A DNA stretch of 64,000 nt from Faecalibacterium taiwanense (GCF_036632915.2 NZ_CP155552.1:2542001-2606000); one strand, 5' to 3'; positions 1 to 8,875 are shown, counted from the stretch's first letter. Numbers and translations: made by a program. Notes: generated from the letters alone by a model not told the origin.

Positions 1-302
1 CCGTCCGTTGTGATAGACAGATTGCCCCTTTGCTGGGCTTCATTATTGCCCTGCTGGACATACTGTTTGTCATCAGCCCCAATATAGACTGTGATGCTGC
101 CGTATTTGAGATTCATCTGATACTCAGTTTCTACCTCCGTACCGTTCTCTTCGTCCAGCACGCTCACCGCGCTTTTGGCGGCGGTGCTCTGCTGGAGCAG
201 GGCATCGGTGCTTGCGGCCAGAGCCGGGGCGGAAAGGGTGAACATCATGCATGCTGCCAGCGCAGCGGAAGCCGCCCGCCGGGCCAAAATATTTCGTTTC
301 AT
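1..302 (-). CDS. Surface protein paralogue, 5' end only (cut by window edge)
   Basis: The first 100 codons are visible, starting at an ATG at 302 preceded by AAAGGAGGA. The product begins with a Sec signal peptide (MKRNILARRAASAALAACMM, then a hydrophobic stretch ending SAPALAA), so it is exported. The mature start (STDALLQQST, then KSAVSVLDEENG) closely matches the restored N-terminus of the next gene at 520-3212, so the two are tandem paralogues. The rest of the gene lies outside the window, so domain content is unknown. By analogy with its neighbour I expect a cell-surface protein. The reading frame is intact over the whole visible part, unlike the neighbour. Confidence 0.75.
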   Translation of the reverse strand, partial: MKRNILARRAASAALAACMMFTLSAPALAASTDALLQQSTAAKSAVSVLDEENGTEVETEYQMNLKYGSITVYIGADDKQYVQQGNNEAQQRGNLSITTD

Positions 303-331
303 AGGGGTTCCTCCTTTGCGAAAATTATTAC

Positions 332-365
332 GGGGGGGGGTATGCATTACGGTACTTTGATTATC
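332..365 (-). promoter_or_regulatory. Extended -10 promoter with run of 9 C in the leader
   Basis: On the minus strand TGAGATAAT (GATAAT at 360-365, TG one base upstream) is a good extended -10 element. I see no convincing -35 box at normal spacing. About 20 bases downstream, at 332-340, comes a run of nine C, so the run should lie in the untranslated leader some 30 bases ahead of the start codon. Homopolymer runs of this kind can change length by slippage; an effect on expression is inference. Confidence 0.5.
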
Positions 366-477
366 TCACACTTTACCGGATTTTGGAAGCAAACCTGCGT
401 GAATCGCCCTAAAAGCAGCGTGAAAAGCATGATTTGTGCCGGTTCTGTTGCAGATGCCCGGCCCGCAGGCACAGCAA

Positions 478-509
478 AGCCCCCGGCAGGTTTGCGCCTG
501 CCGGGGGCT
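478..509 (-). terminator. Terminator of the 520-3212 gene
   Basis: AGCCCCCGGCAGG and CCTGCCGGGGGCT form a 13-bp stem with a short loop just past the stop codon of the surface protein. An identical hairpin is at 3393-3424. Confidence 0.8.
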
Positions 510-519
510 GTTTGCTGTT

Positions 520-3212
520 TTACTGCTTGGGGAACGCCTTATTCCACACTTCGATCACCTTGAACTTCGGGGTCCAGCCTTCGGGCTCAAAGCGGTCGCC
601 CTTGGCATCCATGGTGCCCTGCTCGGTGCACCACTGTGCGGCCTTTGCCATATCGGGGTCGGTCACATCCGCAAAGGCGGGTGCGCCTGCGGGTTCGGGT
701 CTGCCTGCGGTGTTCCACACCAGCAGGGCCAGCTGGCCGCGGTTTGCCGGGATGGCTGCGCCCTCGGGCAGGAGGCCGTTCAGGATGACGCGGGTGGCGA
801 TCTCGTAGCCGCCCCAGATGGCTGCACCGCCAACGGCCACGGCGGCAATTGCACCGCCCGTGGTATCCATGGGTGCAGGTTCTACGCCGAAGTCTTCATC
901 AATAGGTTCGTCCGGGTCAGGCTTGGCCACCGGGCTTGCCGACCAGTGGGCGATCAGTTTGACCGGGTAAACGGGCATCTTAAACGTCGTGGTCGCGCTC
1001 TTGGCATTGTCCAGCTTGAGCTGCAGATTTTCCGGAATGCCACCGGGGAATTTCTCGTAGAAGCTATCGGGGTACTTGATCTCCCATTCCACGAACTCCA
1101 TGCCGGGGTATTTCTCGGCATCATATGGGGTAGCTGTGATCTTCACCTCGGTGCCGATCTCTGCGGGGATATCGCTGCCCTCGCCCAGAGTGGACTTTGC
1201 CGTGCCGCCCTCAACAGTAACGGTACTCCTCAGCACGGAAGCGGGGATGCTGTAAACGGCGGTCAGCTTCACATTGCCTTTGGGCATATCAAAGCTGATC
1301 TCTGCGGTGCCTGCTTCAGTCGCAGAACCCAGACTGCCCTCGGTCGGGTCAAAGCTGGTGCTTCCCTCTTCCACCTTCCAGTGGTGGAACTTCACGCCCT
1401 TGGCGGCATCCTCATCGGTGGGTGCGTTGGCCTTGACGGTGACCGTTTCGCCCTCAAAGGCGGTAGTAATCTGGCCGGTGGTGTCGTCGCCCACCTGAGC
1501 GGTGCCGTTCGCAACGGTAATACTGTAGTAAGTCTCCCTCGGCTCAATGCGCAGGTAGCTGCTTTCTACCGTATCAGGGAGCGGATGGATGCGCGGGTCG
1601 ATCAGCTTTGCATCCTCGGCTTCGCTGGTATAGTAGACGTATTTTTTGCCGTCTGCCTGTGTAAAGTCAACAGTGCCCACAGGGCCACCCTCTGCGGTAT
1701 TCTTCAGGATCACAGTGCCGGAAGCCGTGATCTTGGTGTTTTCGGAAATCGCTTGTGTGTCCTTGATTATAACAGTAACATTATCAGCCTTGTCGATCGT
1801 CAGGTTTTTCGCCGCTCTACCGTCGGTACTCTCAATGGTCACGTCACCCTCGCTGGTGATAGTCGCATCGTAATTCACCGCAGCTGCACAGTTTGTATAA
1901 ATGTTTACTTTGCTGGAATTTATAATATTCAGGCTTCCGTTCACGGCCATGAATCCGCCGCTGATATCCACCTCGCCGGTGCAGTCGATCGTGCTGGTAT
2001 CATTTCTGGCCATAATTGCAGCCAGTTCATTGCTGTTGACCTTCACATTACGTGCCTTCTCCACAATCAACTTTGCAGCCACAGCAATCTGATCTTTACC
2101 GTCCAGATTTATATCCTTGCCGGGTGCGTTGATTTTCAGAGACGAGCGCTTTATTCTGCCATCCGACTTCAACGTTTGGGTGGTCGGGTCGTAACTCAGC
2201 ACACCATTTCCTAAAATGTCTTTACAGTTTTTGCTGGTAACGCGGGTTGGTGTAGTGTTCTCGCTGCCCACCGCAATGCCATAATCCTGTACAACATTGT
2301 AATTCGGGGTCAGAGTCACGTTATTGCCCGGCATGGTAAAGGTGACTGTGGGGTTCACCTTCTGCTTATCTGTAAGCGTGATGCCCTCAGCAGTCCAGCC
2401 GGTAAACTCAGCGTTTTCTTTGCCTGCAGCGGTCACGGTGACCTTTTCGCCCGCAAAGGCCGAGGTCACTGCCTTACCATCCACGGTGATGGTGGCATCG
2501 TCTGCCGTAATCGCATAGGAAACTTTCGGCACAATGCGCAGATAGTTTTTAGTTCTTGCCGGAATCGTCCCAGTGCCCGCATCCGTCGGCGTTGCGTCAG
2601 GCGCATTGCTGGTATAGTAGACAAAATCGTTCGCACTTACCGGAGCGGCAAACTCAATTCCTTTAATTGCAACTCCCGAATTCGCGCCTGCTTCCGTGTG
2701 CTCAAGGGTAACAGGGCAAAGACAGTAGATGTACACTTTTCCATAAACCGGTGCCCAATTACCAGTGCTGGAAACTTTCACGGAACGAGCGTTTTCGATG
2801 ATCAGATTTTCATTCACAATCATCTCTGTGGATTCCAGCACCACGTCCGTGTTCGGTGCATCGATGGTCAGATAATGGACTGCGCTGGCATTCGGCTTCA
2901 GCAGGGTCAACTTTTGCTCATCAGGATCATACTTCAGGAAGCCAAGAATGTTGTTGCAATTATCGCTGTCAACTTCCACCTTACCTCTGTCATAGATTTC
3001 AATGGTAATGCCATACTTCGTAGCAACAGACGCATTAGCATCCGTTCCGCTGTTCTCCGCGTCCAGCACGCTCACCGCGCTTTTGGCGGCGGCGTGCTCT
3101 GCTGGAGCAGGGCATCGGTGCTTGCGGCCAGCGCCGGAGCGGAAAAGGTGAACATCATGCATCCGGCCAGCGCCGCCGATACTGCACGCCGGATAAGTTT
3201 GCCTTGTTTCAT
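520..3212 (-). CDS. Large cell-surface repeat protein with SLH-like C-terminus; frameshifted within the N-terminus
   Basis: The natural start is the ATG at 3212 (SD AGGAGG), giving MKQGKLIRRAVSAALAGCMM and an export signal ending SAPALAA. About 38 codons in, at 3085-3095, an extra GC in a GGC tract (compared with the paralogue at 150-200) shifts the frame, and the signal-peptide frame stops soon after. The remaining roughly 850 residues are open in another frame. They hold a beta-rich region reminiscent of right-handed helix or carbohydrate-binding repeats, three Flg_new/InlB-B-type repeats (each closing with a motif such as FTMPGNNVTLTPNY), a glycine-rich hydrophobic segment, and a last 75 residues resembling an SLH domain (PANRGQLALLVWNTAGRP ... 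FADV). The protein is probably displayed on the cell wall. As read, export would fail. The insertion may be a sequencing error or a real off-state. Confidence 0.7.
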
Positions 3213-3245
3213 GGTACAACCTCCTTTTTCCCCTCGCATTTTTAC

Positions 3246-3280
3246 GGGGGGGGGGTATATATTACAGTATCTTGATTATT
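3246..3280 (-). promoter_or_regulatory. Extended -10 promoter with run of 10 C in the leader
   Basis: TGAAATAAT on the minus strand (AATAAT at 3275-3280) corresponds to the -10 of copy A. The C-run at 3246-3255 is ten long, one longer than in copy A, which is direct evidence that its length varies between the two copies. Confidence 0.5.
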
Positions 3281-3392
3281 TCACACTTTACCGGATTTTG
3301 GAAGCAAACCTGCGTGAATCGCCCTAAAAGCAGCGTGAAAAGCACAATTTGTGCCGGTTTTGTTGCAGATGTCCGGCCCGCAGGCACAGCAA

Positions 3393-3424
3393 AGCCCCCG
3401 GCAGGTTTGCGCCTGCCGGGGGCT
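3393..3424 (-). terminator. Terminator of the BASS transporter gene
   Basis: This hairpin, identical to the one at 478-509, sits 20 bases past the stop at 3443. Confidence 0.8.
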
Positions 3425-3442
3425 TTACTATGTTATGAAAGA

Positions 3443-4387
3443 TCAATCCTTCTTCTCTGCTGTGCGGGCAAAGAAGTTGGCGAGGATCGCACCGGAAATG
3501 TTATGCCACACGGAGAACACAGCGCCGGGAATGGTAGCCAGCGGATACTGTGCAAAGTGTGCGGCGGCCAGACTGGTTGCAAGGCCGGAGTTCTGCATGC
3601 CCACCTCGATGGAGATCGCGCGGCACTTGGTGGAGTCCAGCTTGAGCAGCTTGCCCACGCCAAAGCCGGTGAGGTAGCCCAGCACATTGTGCAGGATGAC
3701 CACCACAAGGATCAGCAGACCGCTGGTCATGATCTTGGCGCTGTTGGCGGAGACCACGGCGCAGATGATCAGCACGATGGCGGTAGTGGAGACCAGAGGC
3801 AGCACGCGGACGGCTTCCTCGGTGAATTTATGGAAGAAGTGATTGACCACAAAGCCCAGTGCGATGGGCACCAGCACCACCTTGACGATGGACATGAACA
3901 TGCTCATGGGGTTCACGTCAACACGCTGGCCAGCGTACAGCAGGGTGAGCAGCGGGGTGAGCAGCGGAGCCAGCACGGTGGAAACAGCGGTCATGCCAAC
4001 GGACAGTGCAACGTCGCCCTTGGAAAGGTAGGTCATCACGTTGGAAGAGGTGCCGCCGGGGCAGGTGCCAACCAGGATCACGCCAATGGCCAGCTCGGTG
4101 GGCAGGTGGAACACCTGCGTGAGCGCCCATGCCAGAAACGGCATGAGGGTGAACTGTGCAACGCAGCCCACGATCACATCCTTCGGGCGGCTGAACACCA
4201 CCTTGAAGTCCTCCGGCTTCAGGGTAAGGCCCATGCCGAACATCACGATGCCCAGCAGGTTATTGACCCACGCCGTCTTTACCACGCTGAACGGGCCGGG
4301 GAAGAACAGGGCACCCGCGGCCACCACAATAACGATGGCGGCCATGTACTTGCCCACAAAGTCGCTTACTTTTTCCAGTGTTTTCAT
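3443..4387 (-). CDS. BASS-family (bile acid:Na+ symporter family) transporter
   Basis: This 314-residue polytopic membrane protein starts at MKTLEKVSDFVGKYMAA, chosen because GGAGAAACAATT precedes that ATG. About nine or ten hydrophobic segments fill the length. The signature stretches VGTCPGGTSSNVMTYLSKGD and EVGMQNSGLATSLA are typical of the BASS/YocS/PanS group, whose members carry organic acids such as bile acids, pantoate or 2-keto acids with sodium. The gene stands alone, with a terminator behind it and a T-box leader in front. The T-box implies control by amino-acid starvation and so a substrate linked to amino-acid supply, perhaps a branched-chain keto acid. The substrate itself cannot be read from the sequence. 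Confidence 0.85.
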   Translation of the reverse strand: MKTLEKVSDFVGKYMAAIVIVVAAGALFFPGPFSVVKTAWVNNLLGIVMFGMGLTLKPEDFKVVFSRPKDVIVGCVAQFTLMPFLAWALTQVFHLPTELAIGVILVGTCPGGTSSNVMTYLSKGDVALSVGMTAVSTVLAPLLTPLLTLLYAGQRVDVNPMSMFMSIVKVVLVPIALGFVVNHFFHKFTEEAVRVLPLVSTTAIVLIICAVVSANSAKIMTSGLLILVVVILHNVLGYLTGFGVGKLLKLDSTKCRAISIEVGMQNSGLATSLAAAHFAQYPLATIPGAVFSVWHNISGAILANFFARTAEKKD

Positions 4388-4439
4388 AATTGTTTCTCCT
4401 TTTCCTTCTGACATGCTTTGGGGCAAAAGCATCCGCAAA

Positions 4440-4768
4440 ACAAAACGCCCTTGTCCCCTACGGTCTGTAAGAGACAAAGGCGTGTAAAATCCTCTGCGGT
4501 ACCACTCTTATTGCCAGCACAACGCTGACCACTCAGTGCACGTCCAACAACGCGCGGCCCGTGATAACGGGGGCCTGCCGTTCCTGCTTACTGGGGCGCA
4601 CACCGTCCATTCAGCCGGAAAGCTCGGAGAGGATCTTCCCACGGATGCCCTGCACTGCCTTGCACCAACCGGCAGCTCTCTGCAGCATTCCTTCCGGGTA
4701 CTTTTTCTCGTCATAGCCGTAATATTCTTGGTGACATGGAGTATACTCCCCTGCAAAGGCAAAGTCAA
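4440..4768 (-). promoter_or_regulatory. T-box riboswitch with its promoter, probable Ile specifier
   Basis: A strong promoter (TTGACT at 4763-4768, 17-base spacer, TATACT at 4740-4745) starts a leader of about 300 bases. Stem I features are visible: an AAAAGTA segment, an AGAG bulge and GGAAG followed by ATC (4632-4634). In known T-boxes GGAAC precedes the specifier triplet, so ATC (isoleucine) is my reading. The T-box core is AATAAGAGTGGTACCGCAG at 4494-4512. Its TGGT bulge predicts pairing with a tRNA whose discriminator base is A, as in tRNA-Ile. A competing terminator (ACGCC ... GGCGT followed by TTTTGTTTT) lies at 4440-4484. The element controls the BASS transporter downstream. Confidence 0.9.
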
Positions 4769-4928
4769 TAGAATGAGGCCTTCTGATTTTTCATGCAGTT
4801 CATTTCAGGAGTGAAAGTGGTTCACGCAGCAGACAAAGCAGAACGGCATCAGCGCCGACTGCTCCGGCAGGATGACGCGAAGCCATGGTCTAAAGAGTAG
4901 GCCGCAATGCCATCCCATCACACAACAA

Positions 4929-4960
4929 AAGACCGCTCATCTTTTCGGGTGAGCGGTCTT
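4929..4960 (-). terminator. Terminator hairpin downstream of the aldolase remnant
   Basis: AAGACCGCTCA and TGAGCGGTCTT pair around a short loop and are followed by TTTTGTTG on the minus strand. From here up to the T-box promoter (4770-4928) I see no gene. Confidence 0.75.
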
Positions 4961-4974
4961 GCTGTTTCTGCGGT

Positions 4975-5190
4975 TTATTCGCCTTTGGCTTTTGTAAGCA
5001 GCATGTGCACGTATTCCGCGCAGGCATCCCAGTCGCGGGCGGCGGCCTTGTCCTTCGGCATCAGGCTGCTGGCAAGGCCCACGCCAAGGCAGCCCGCCTT
5101 GCGGAACTCCGGGATGTTCTCCGGCGTTACGCCGCCAATGGCAACATAGTTTGTGTCGTCCTGGAATCCGATAATCTGGGGCAGGAGAAA
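4975..5190 (-). pseudogene. eda: C-terminal remnant of a KDPG/KHG aldolase
   Basis: A short minus-strand frame ending at the TAA at 4975-4977 reads PQIIGFQDDTNYVAIGGVTP, then ENIPEFRKAGCLGVGLASSL and a short tail. This matches the C-terminal third of 2-dehydro-3-deoxyphosphogluconate aldolases: the GG(V/I)xxxN phosphate-binding segment followed by AGxxxVGxxS. The catalytic lysine and the first 130 or so residues are missing, and no start codon with an SD is visible. I take it as the stump of a deleted gene. It lies between two terminator hairpins. Confidence 0.65.
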
Positions 5191-5230
5191 AACGACCTCT
5201 GAGCCGCTTTTCCTGTCTGATACGCAAAAA

Positions 5231-5264
5231 AGATCCCGTTCACCCAGAAGTGGACGGGATCTTT
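5231..5264 (-). terminator. Terminator of the flavoprotein gene
   Basis: AGATCCCGTCCAC and GTGAACGGGATCT form the stem, with T runs on both sides, so it may work in both directions. Confidence 0.8.
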
Positions 5265-5317
5265 TATTGCTTATGGGGCTTTACTGCAGCCAATCAGGCT
5301 TTGACGAAGGCAGCTGC

Positions 5318-7333
5318 TTACTTTGCAGCCAGATATTTGCCCAGTTCGCGGCCCAGCGTCAGGCACATACCAATGCTCACACCGGGGATCGGGGTGATAT
5401 ACTCGGGACCGAAGCGCATACCGCAGGTGTTGCCGGAAGCGTACAGGCCCTCGATGGGCTGATAATCCTCGTTCATCACCTGCTGGTCATTGGTGGTCAC
5501 AAAGCCGCCGGTGGTCACCAGTGCAAAGCCCAGACTCAGGGTGGTGACATGGGCGTAGAAGGGAGCCTTTGCAACTGCATTCAGGAAGTGCGGGTCCTTG
5601 GCAAAGTCGCTGTCGTAGCCCTCGGCGCAAACCTTATTGTACTGCTCCACAGTAGCGGAAAGGGCTGCAGGCTCCACACCGATGTACTCGGCCAGCTGCT
5701 CGATGGTGTCGGCGCAGTACCAGCCGTTGGCGCCCTCGGCACCAGCAGCCTTTGCGGCCTCAAAGTTGCCCTTCATGGCTTCCACCACAGCGGGCATGTC
5801 GTACTCGAATGCCTGATGGCCGGGGAAGCCGCGCAGGATCTGGGTCTCATAGGTGCTGTCGTAGATGGAGGTGATATTGCCGCGCTTTGCACGTGCCATG
5901 AAGAAGCCGTTGATCTCCGGGCCGGCAAAGGCTTCGTTCTGGAAGCGCTGGCCATTCTCGTCCACCCACAGGGGGCCGGGCAGATAGTCGGGCACGGCCA
6001 TGGAGTCGAAGTTCATGGTGGAGATGTCGCCCTCCAGACGGCCGCCTGCCCACACACCCATCTGGATAGTGGAGCCGTCACGGCCAAAGGGAGCAAAGAA
6101 GTCCTCATCCTTGGTGAACAGACGCTTGATGTCCGGCAGCAGATCGTCCATCATTTCCTTGTTGCCGCCAAAGCCGCCGCCTGCCAGCACAACGCCATTC
6201 TTAGCGTTGATCTTGAGGTAATTGCCGTCGCCGTCCTGTGCGATCACGCCGGTGACCTTTGCACCGTCAATTACCAGCTGCACACCCTTGGTGCCAAACA
6301 GAGCGGTGGCATTGTCAGAGAAATTCTCCTCCACATAATTGTAGTTGTCCCAGCTCAGGTCCTTCAGCTCCAGCTGACCGGCGGTGTTGTTGTTCTTCTC
6401 GCCGCTGGCGGGGTTCTCCCAGTAGTTTTCCCACCATTCCAGCGTGCCGGTGTAGTAGTGCATGCCGTTGTTCAGCTGGTGCACGGTGTACTCGTTGTCC
6501 GGCCAGAACTGGATGCGGGTCTTGGCCAGCGTGTCCGGGTTGATCTTGTCCAGCCACCAGTCCACAGTGCTGCCGCTGTTCTTGGCAAACTTCATCACCA
6601 GTGCGGTGTTTGCCTTGCCGTGGGTCTGCATCATCCAGTTGTTCACAAACTCCACTTCGTCCACCTTGGGCACACCGTGGCTCAGCAGGTAGTCCGAGTT
6701 GATGTGGCCGATATCGTGGCCGACCGTCCACCAGCTCTCGCGGGGCATGGCTTCCAGCACCAGAACGTTCTTGCCCTCTTCGGCCAGCTCACGGTAGCAG
6801 CTCAGGCCGGCATAGCCCATACCGATGATGGCAACGTCAACATCGTAGGTCTTGGTGATCTCACTGTCCGGGATGGCTTCCGGGGCGGTGCGCCAGCTGG
6901 CAGCCTGCTCAGAAGCTTCCGGGGCAGACACTGCAGTGCCGCCCATGGCCTGTGTGATGCAGTCGTTCATGCACTGCTTCACAGCATCGCTGGTAATGGT
7001 TGCACCGGACACGCCGTCGATGGTGCTGTTCTGGGCTTCCAGCAGCTGCTTGATCAGGTCATCCTTTGCGACCTGACCGATGGAGTCGGTCTCACCGGAC
7101 AGATCCAGCTGGATGTCAGTAATGGCTGTCTCGCTGAAGGTGGCGGTCATGGTGATATCGCTCATGCCCTTGGCCGTGGCAGTGTAGGTGCCCGGGGTGT
7201 ACTTTGCAGCGGCAGAAGATGCAGCCGTGCTGCCGGAAGCAGCATTGCAGGCAGCCAGTGCGCTGGCGGTGATGCCGCTCATGGCAGCAGCAGAAGCCAG
7301 CTTCAGAAAGCTTTTGCGCGAGATCTTTTTCAT
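5318..7333 (-). CDS. Secreted FMN/FAD reductase lipoprotein (fumarate/urocanate reductase-like)
   Basis: The 671-residue product starts MKKISRKSFLKLASAAAMSG, with an export signal and a lipobox ALAAC at Cys29, so it is a membrane-anchored extracytoplasmic lipoprotein. Residues about 45-130 form an FMN-binding domain (PF04205 type) with the flavinylation motif SGAT at 109-112, where Thr112 would carry covalent FMN. From residue 165 on comes a FAD-binding fumarate-reductase-type domain (VAIIGMGYAG at 167-176). This layout is that of extracellular-electron-transfer reductases for fumarate, urocanate or related enoates. The acceptor cannot be fixed from the sequence. The gene is divergent from a LysR regulator, which probably controls it. 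The start was chosen over an upstream ATG because GGAACC precedes it and the signal begins there. Confidence 0.88.
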   Translation of the reverse strand: MKKISRKSFLKLASAAAMSGITASALAACNAASGSTAASSAAAKYTPGTYTATAKGMSDITMTATFSETAITDIQLDLSGETDSIGQVAKDDLIKQLLEAQNSTIDGVSGATITSDAVKQCMNDCITQAMGGTAVSAPEASEQAASWRTAPEAIPDSEITKTYDVDVAIIGMGYAGLSCYRELAEEGKNVLVLEAMPRESWWTVGHDIGHINSDYLLSHGVPKVDEVEFVNNWMMQTHGKANTALVMKFAKNSGSTVDWWLDKINPDTLAKTRIQFWPDNEYTVHQLNNGMHYYTGTLEWWENYWENPASGEKNNNTAGQLELKDLSWDNYNYVEENFSDNATALFGTKGVQLVIDGAKVTGVIAQDGDGNYLKINAKNGVVLAGGGFGGNKEMMDDLLPDIKRLFTKDEDFFAPFGRDGSTIQMGVWAGGRLEGDISTMNFDSMAVPDYLPGPLWVDENGQRFQNEAFAGPEINGFFMARAKRGNITSIYDSTYETQILRGFPGHQAFEYDMPAVVEAMKGNFEAAKAAGAEGANGWYCADTIEQLAEYIGVEPAALSATVEQYNKVCAEGYDSDFAKDPHFLNAVAKAPFYAHVTTLSLGFALVTTGGFVTTNDQQVMNEDYQPIEGLYASGNTCGMRFGPEYITPIPGVSIGMCLTLGRELGKYLAAK

Positions 7334-7500
7334 CTTGGTGGTTCCTTTCGTTTTTCTCTTTCTTCTCAATGTGCAGAGCTGTGTGCTCCTTTTCGGTTGT
7401 TAATTCTATCACAATATCTCGCACTTGAAAAATATTGCTTTCTTTTTATAATTAGAAGTAAAAGTTATAAGCATTTTTTTAAGAGAAAAAGGAGCCGGTC

Positions 7501-8382
7501 ATGACCCTGCAGCAGATGCGCTATTTTATTGCGGTGGCACAGAATTTGAGCTTTTCCAAAGCGGCACAGCAGCACTATGTTTCCCAAACGGCGGTCAGCC
7601 AGCAAATCAAGCTGCTAGAAGAAGAACTTGAAACCGAGCTGTTTCAGCGCACACGGCACTCGGTGGCGCTTACCAGTGCCGGGCAGGTATTCTACGAGTA
7701 TGCGGTGCGCATCACCGACCTTGCGGAAGATGCCGCCCGCCGCACCCGCGCCGCTGCTGCCGAGTGCAGCACCCCGCTTGAGATTGGCATGATGAGCGGC
7801 ATGGAAAATCTGCCCATTCTGGAAAAGCTGTTGCTGTTCAAGGAGCAGCACCCTGCCATTCCGCTGCACTTTCATCTTGGGGATTTTCCCACCCTGAAAA
7901 AACGCCTGCAGCAGAAAAAGCTGGACTTTGCCCTGCAGCTGGAGCTGGTCCCGCTGGAGGATGCCTCCTCCCTGCTGCGTGCTCAAGTAGGCCAGCTGCG
8001 CCAGTACGTAGTGCTCAATCGCCAGAGCCACCTGTCCAGCTATGCGTCCCTGCACCGCAGCCAGCTTGCCAGCGAACAATATTATGTACCCGCCATGGAC
8101 CGGGAGTTGTGGAACCAGTTTGCGCAAGTCCTCACCCGCCACGGCAGCGACCCGCAGAACATCAAATTTGCGTATTCCATGGAGGAGTTGATGCTGCAGC
8201 TGGCTTTCTACGGCGGCTATACCATCCTTGCCGAGCCGGTGCTGGCTCAGCTGCCCGCCAACAAAAACCTCACCTTTATCCCGCTGGAAAACGATACCGT
8301 TCCCGCTTGGGCCGTATGGAACCGCGAGAACATCTCGCCCGCCCTCCGGCTGCTTCTGCGTGAGCTGGATATTGACCCGTGA
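7501..8382 (+). CDS. LysR-family transcriptional regulator
   Basis: This 293-residue protein has a typical LysR N-terminus (MTLQQMRYFIAVAQNLSFSK, then an HTH with QTAVSQQIKLLEEELETELF) and a C-terminal effector-binding fold. GGAG lies 9 bases before the ATG. It is transcribed away from the reductase at 5318-7333 with about 170 AT-rich bases between. That is the classic layout for a LysR regulator acting on its divergent neighbour, so it probably senses the reductase substrate. Confidence 0.9.
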   Translation: MTLQQMRYFIAVAQNLSFSKAAQQHYVSQTAVSQQIKLLEEELETELFQRTRHSVALTSAGQVFYEYAVRITDLAEDAARRTRAAAAECSTPLEIGMMSGMENLPILEKLLLFKEQHPAIPLHFHLGDFPTLKKRLQQKKLDFALQLELVPLEDASSLLRAQVGQLRQYVVLNRQSHLSSYASLHRSQLASEQYYVPAMDRELWNQFAQVLTRHGSDPQNIKFAYSMEELMLQLAFYGGYTILAEPVLAQLPANKNLTFIPLENDTVPAWAVWNRENISPALRLLLRELDIDP

Positions 8383-8492
8383 CATGCTACAGAACGCATT
8401 GACGATCTTGCGTAAAAGCACTGCTCTTTTTTCAGAAATTCAGCAAGAAAGGTCTCTCCGGCGCTGCGTGGAGAAATGCAAAGGTCGATCAC

Positions 8493-8627
8493 ATGAATCA
8501 AAACGATCCTGTCCCGGACGATTTCACTCTTTCGCCGGCCTTTGTGGATGCACTGCCCGCGCTGTTTTTTTGCCTGCAACATGGTACTGGTGGCAGGAAT
8601 TTTGCTTTTATCATGAATATACAGTGA
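8493..8627 (+). pseudogene. Small ORF with a T-run frameshift before a membrane segment
   Basis: An ATG at 8493 with AAAGGT upstream opens a 44-codon frame, MNQNDPVPDDFTLSPAFVDA and onward. A run of seven T follows at 8565-8571. Read with six T, the frame becomes ALPALFFACNMVLVAGILLL and stops at 8616, a neat single membrane helix. Read as given, it continues into an unconvincing sequence. I suspect a short membrane protein of about 40 residues with a one-base run error or a real slip. No family is recognised. Confidence 0.35.
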
Positions 8628-8664
8628 GCCGGAAGCCTCTGATCTACAGAAGGCTTCCGGCTCA
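8625..8664 (+). terminator. Terminator hairpin after the LysR region
   Basis: TGAGCCGGAAGCCT pairs perfectly with AGGCTTCCGGCTCA across a 12-base loop. No strong T run follows, so it may be a weak terminator. Confidence 0.6.
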
Positions 8665-8806
8665 TTTGCTATGGATTTTTTACGTAGATGCCATTCGAGT
8701 CCTTGATCGAAACAAAAAATTCCACGTCATACGACTTGGGATTTCCTGGTAGCCTATTCTGTTGCTCAAACATCCCACTGGGGTGTTTGTTGCTGTCGCA
8801 AACGCA

Positions 8807-8872
8807 AACTTCCGATAAACAAAAAACGTACCCGAACCCTTTTTCATAAAGAATGGGGTTCGAGTACGAACT
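8807..8872 (-). terminator. tRNA-Val 3' hairpin element, copy 1
   Basis: Starting four bases after the tRNA CCA end, GTACTCGAACCC pairs with GGGTTCGGGTAC (one wobble pair), followed by TTTTTTGTTTATC. A near-identical 65-base copy follows the other tRNA-Val at 43833-43900. Confidence 0.75.
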
Positions 8873-8875
8873 GTA

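Larger units (their letters stand above)
150..509 (-). repeat. Direct repeat block, copy A (terminator, promoter, leader, signal peptide)
   Basis: About 360 bases here recur at 3058-3424 with few differences. The block runs, in minus-strand order, from a terminator hairpin through a promoter, a C-run leader and an SD site to the first 45 or so codons of an exported protein. It shows that whole expression units were duplicated in tandem. Ends are approximate because divergence increases inside the coding part. Confidence 0.8.
3058..3424 (-). repeat. Direct repeat block, copy B
   Basis: This is the partner of the block at 150-509. It has the same order of terminator, promoter, C-run and signal peptide. 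It differs by a C-run of 10 instead of 9, by the GC insertion in the coding part, and by scattered substitutions. Confidence 0.8.

Noticed and set aside
436..2214. Long plus-strand open frame over the surface-protein gene
   Set aside because: It is the reverse-strand shadow of the GC-rich gene, with no SD and protein-unlike composition. The same applies to plus-strand frames over the flavoprotein, metH, ygiQ, ftsK and MMPL genes.
4632..4641. Trp (TGG) or Val (GTG) as T-box specifier
   Set aside because: Both triplets occur just before the GGAAG phrase, but in known T-boxes the specifier follows GGAAC. The TGGT bulge also argues against tRNA-Trp, whose discriminator is normally G.
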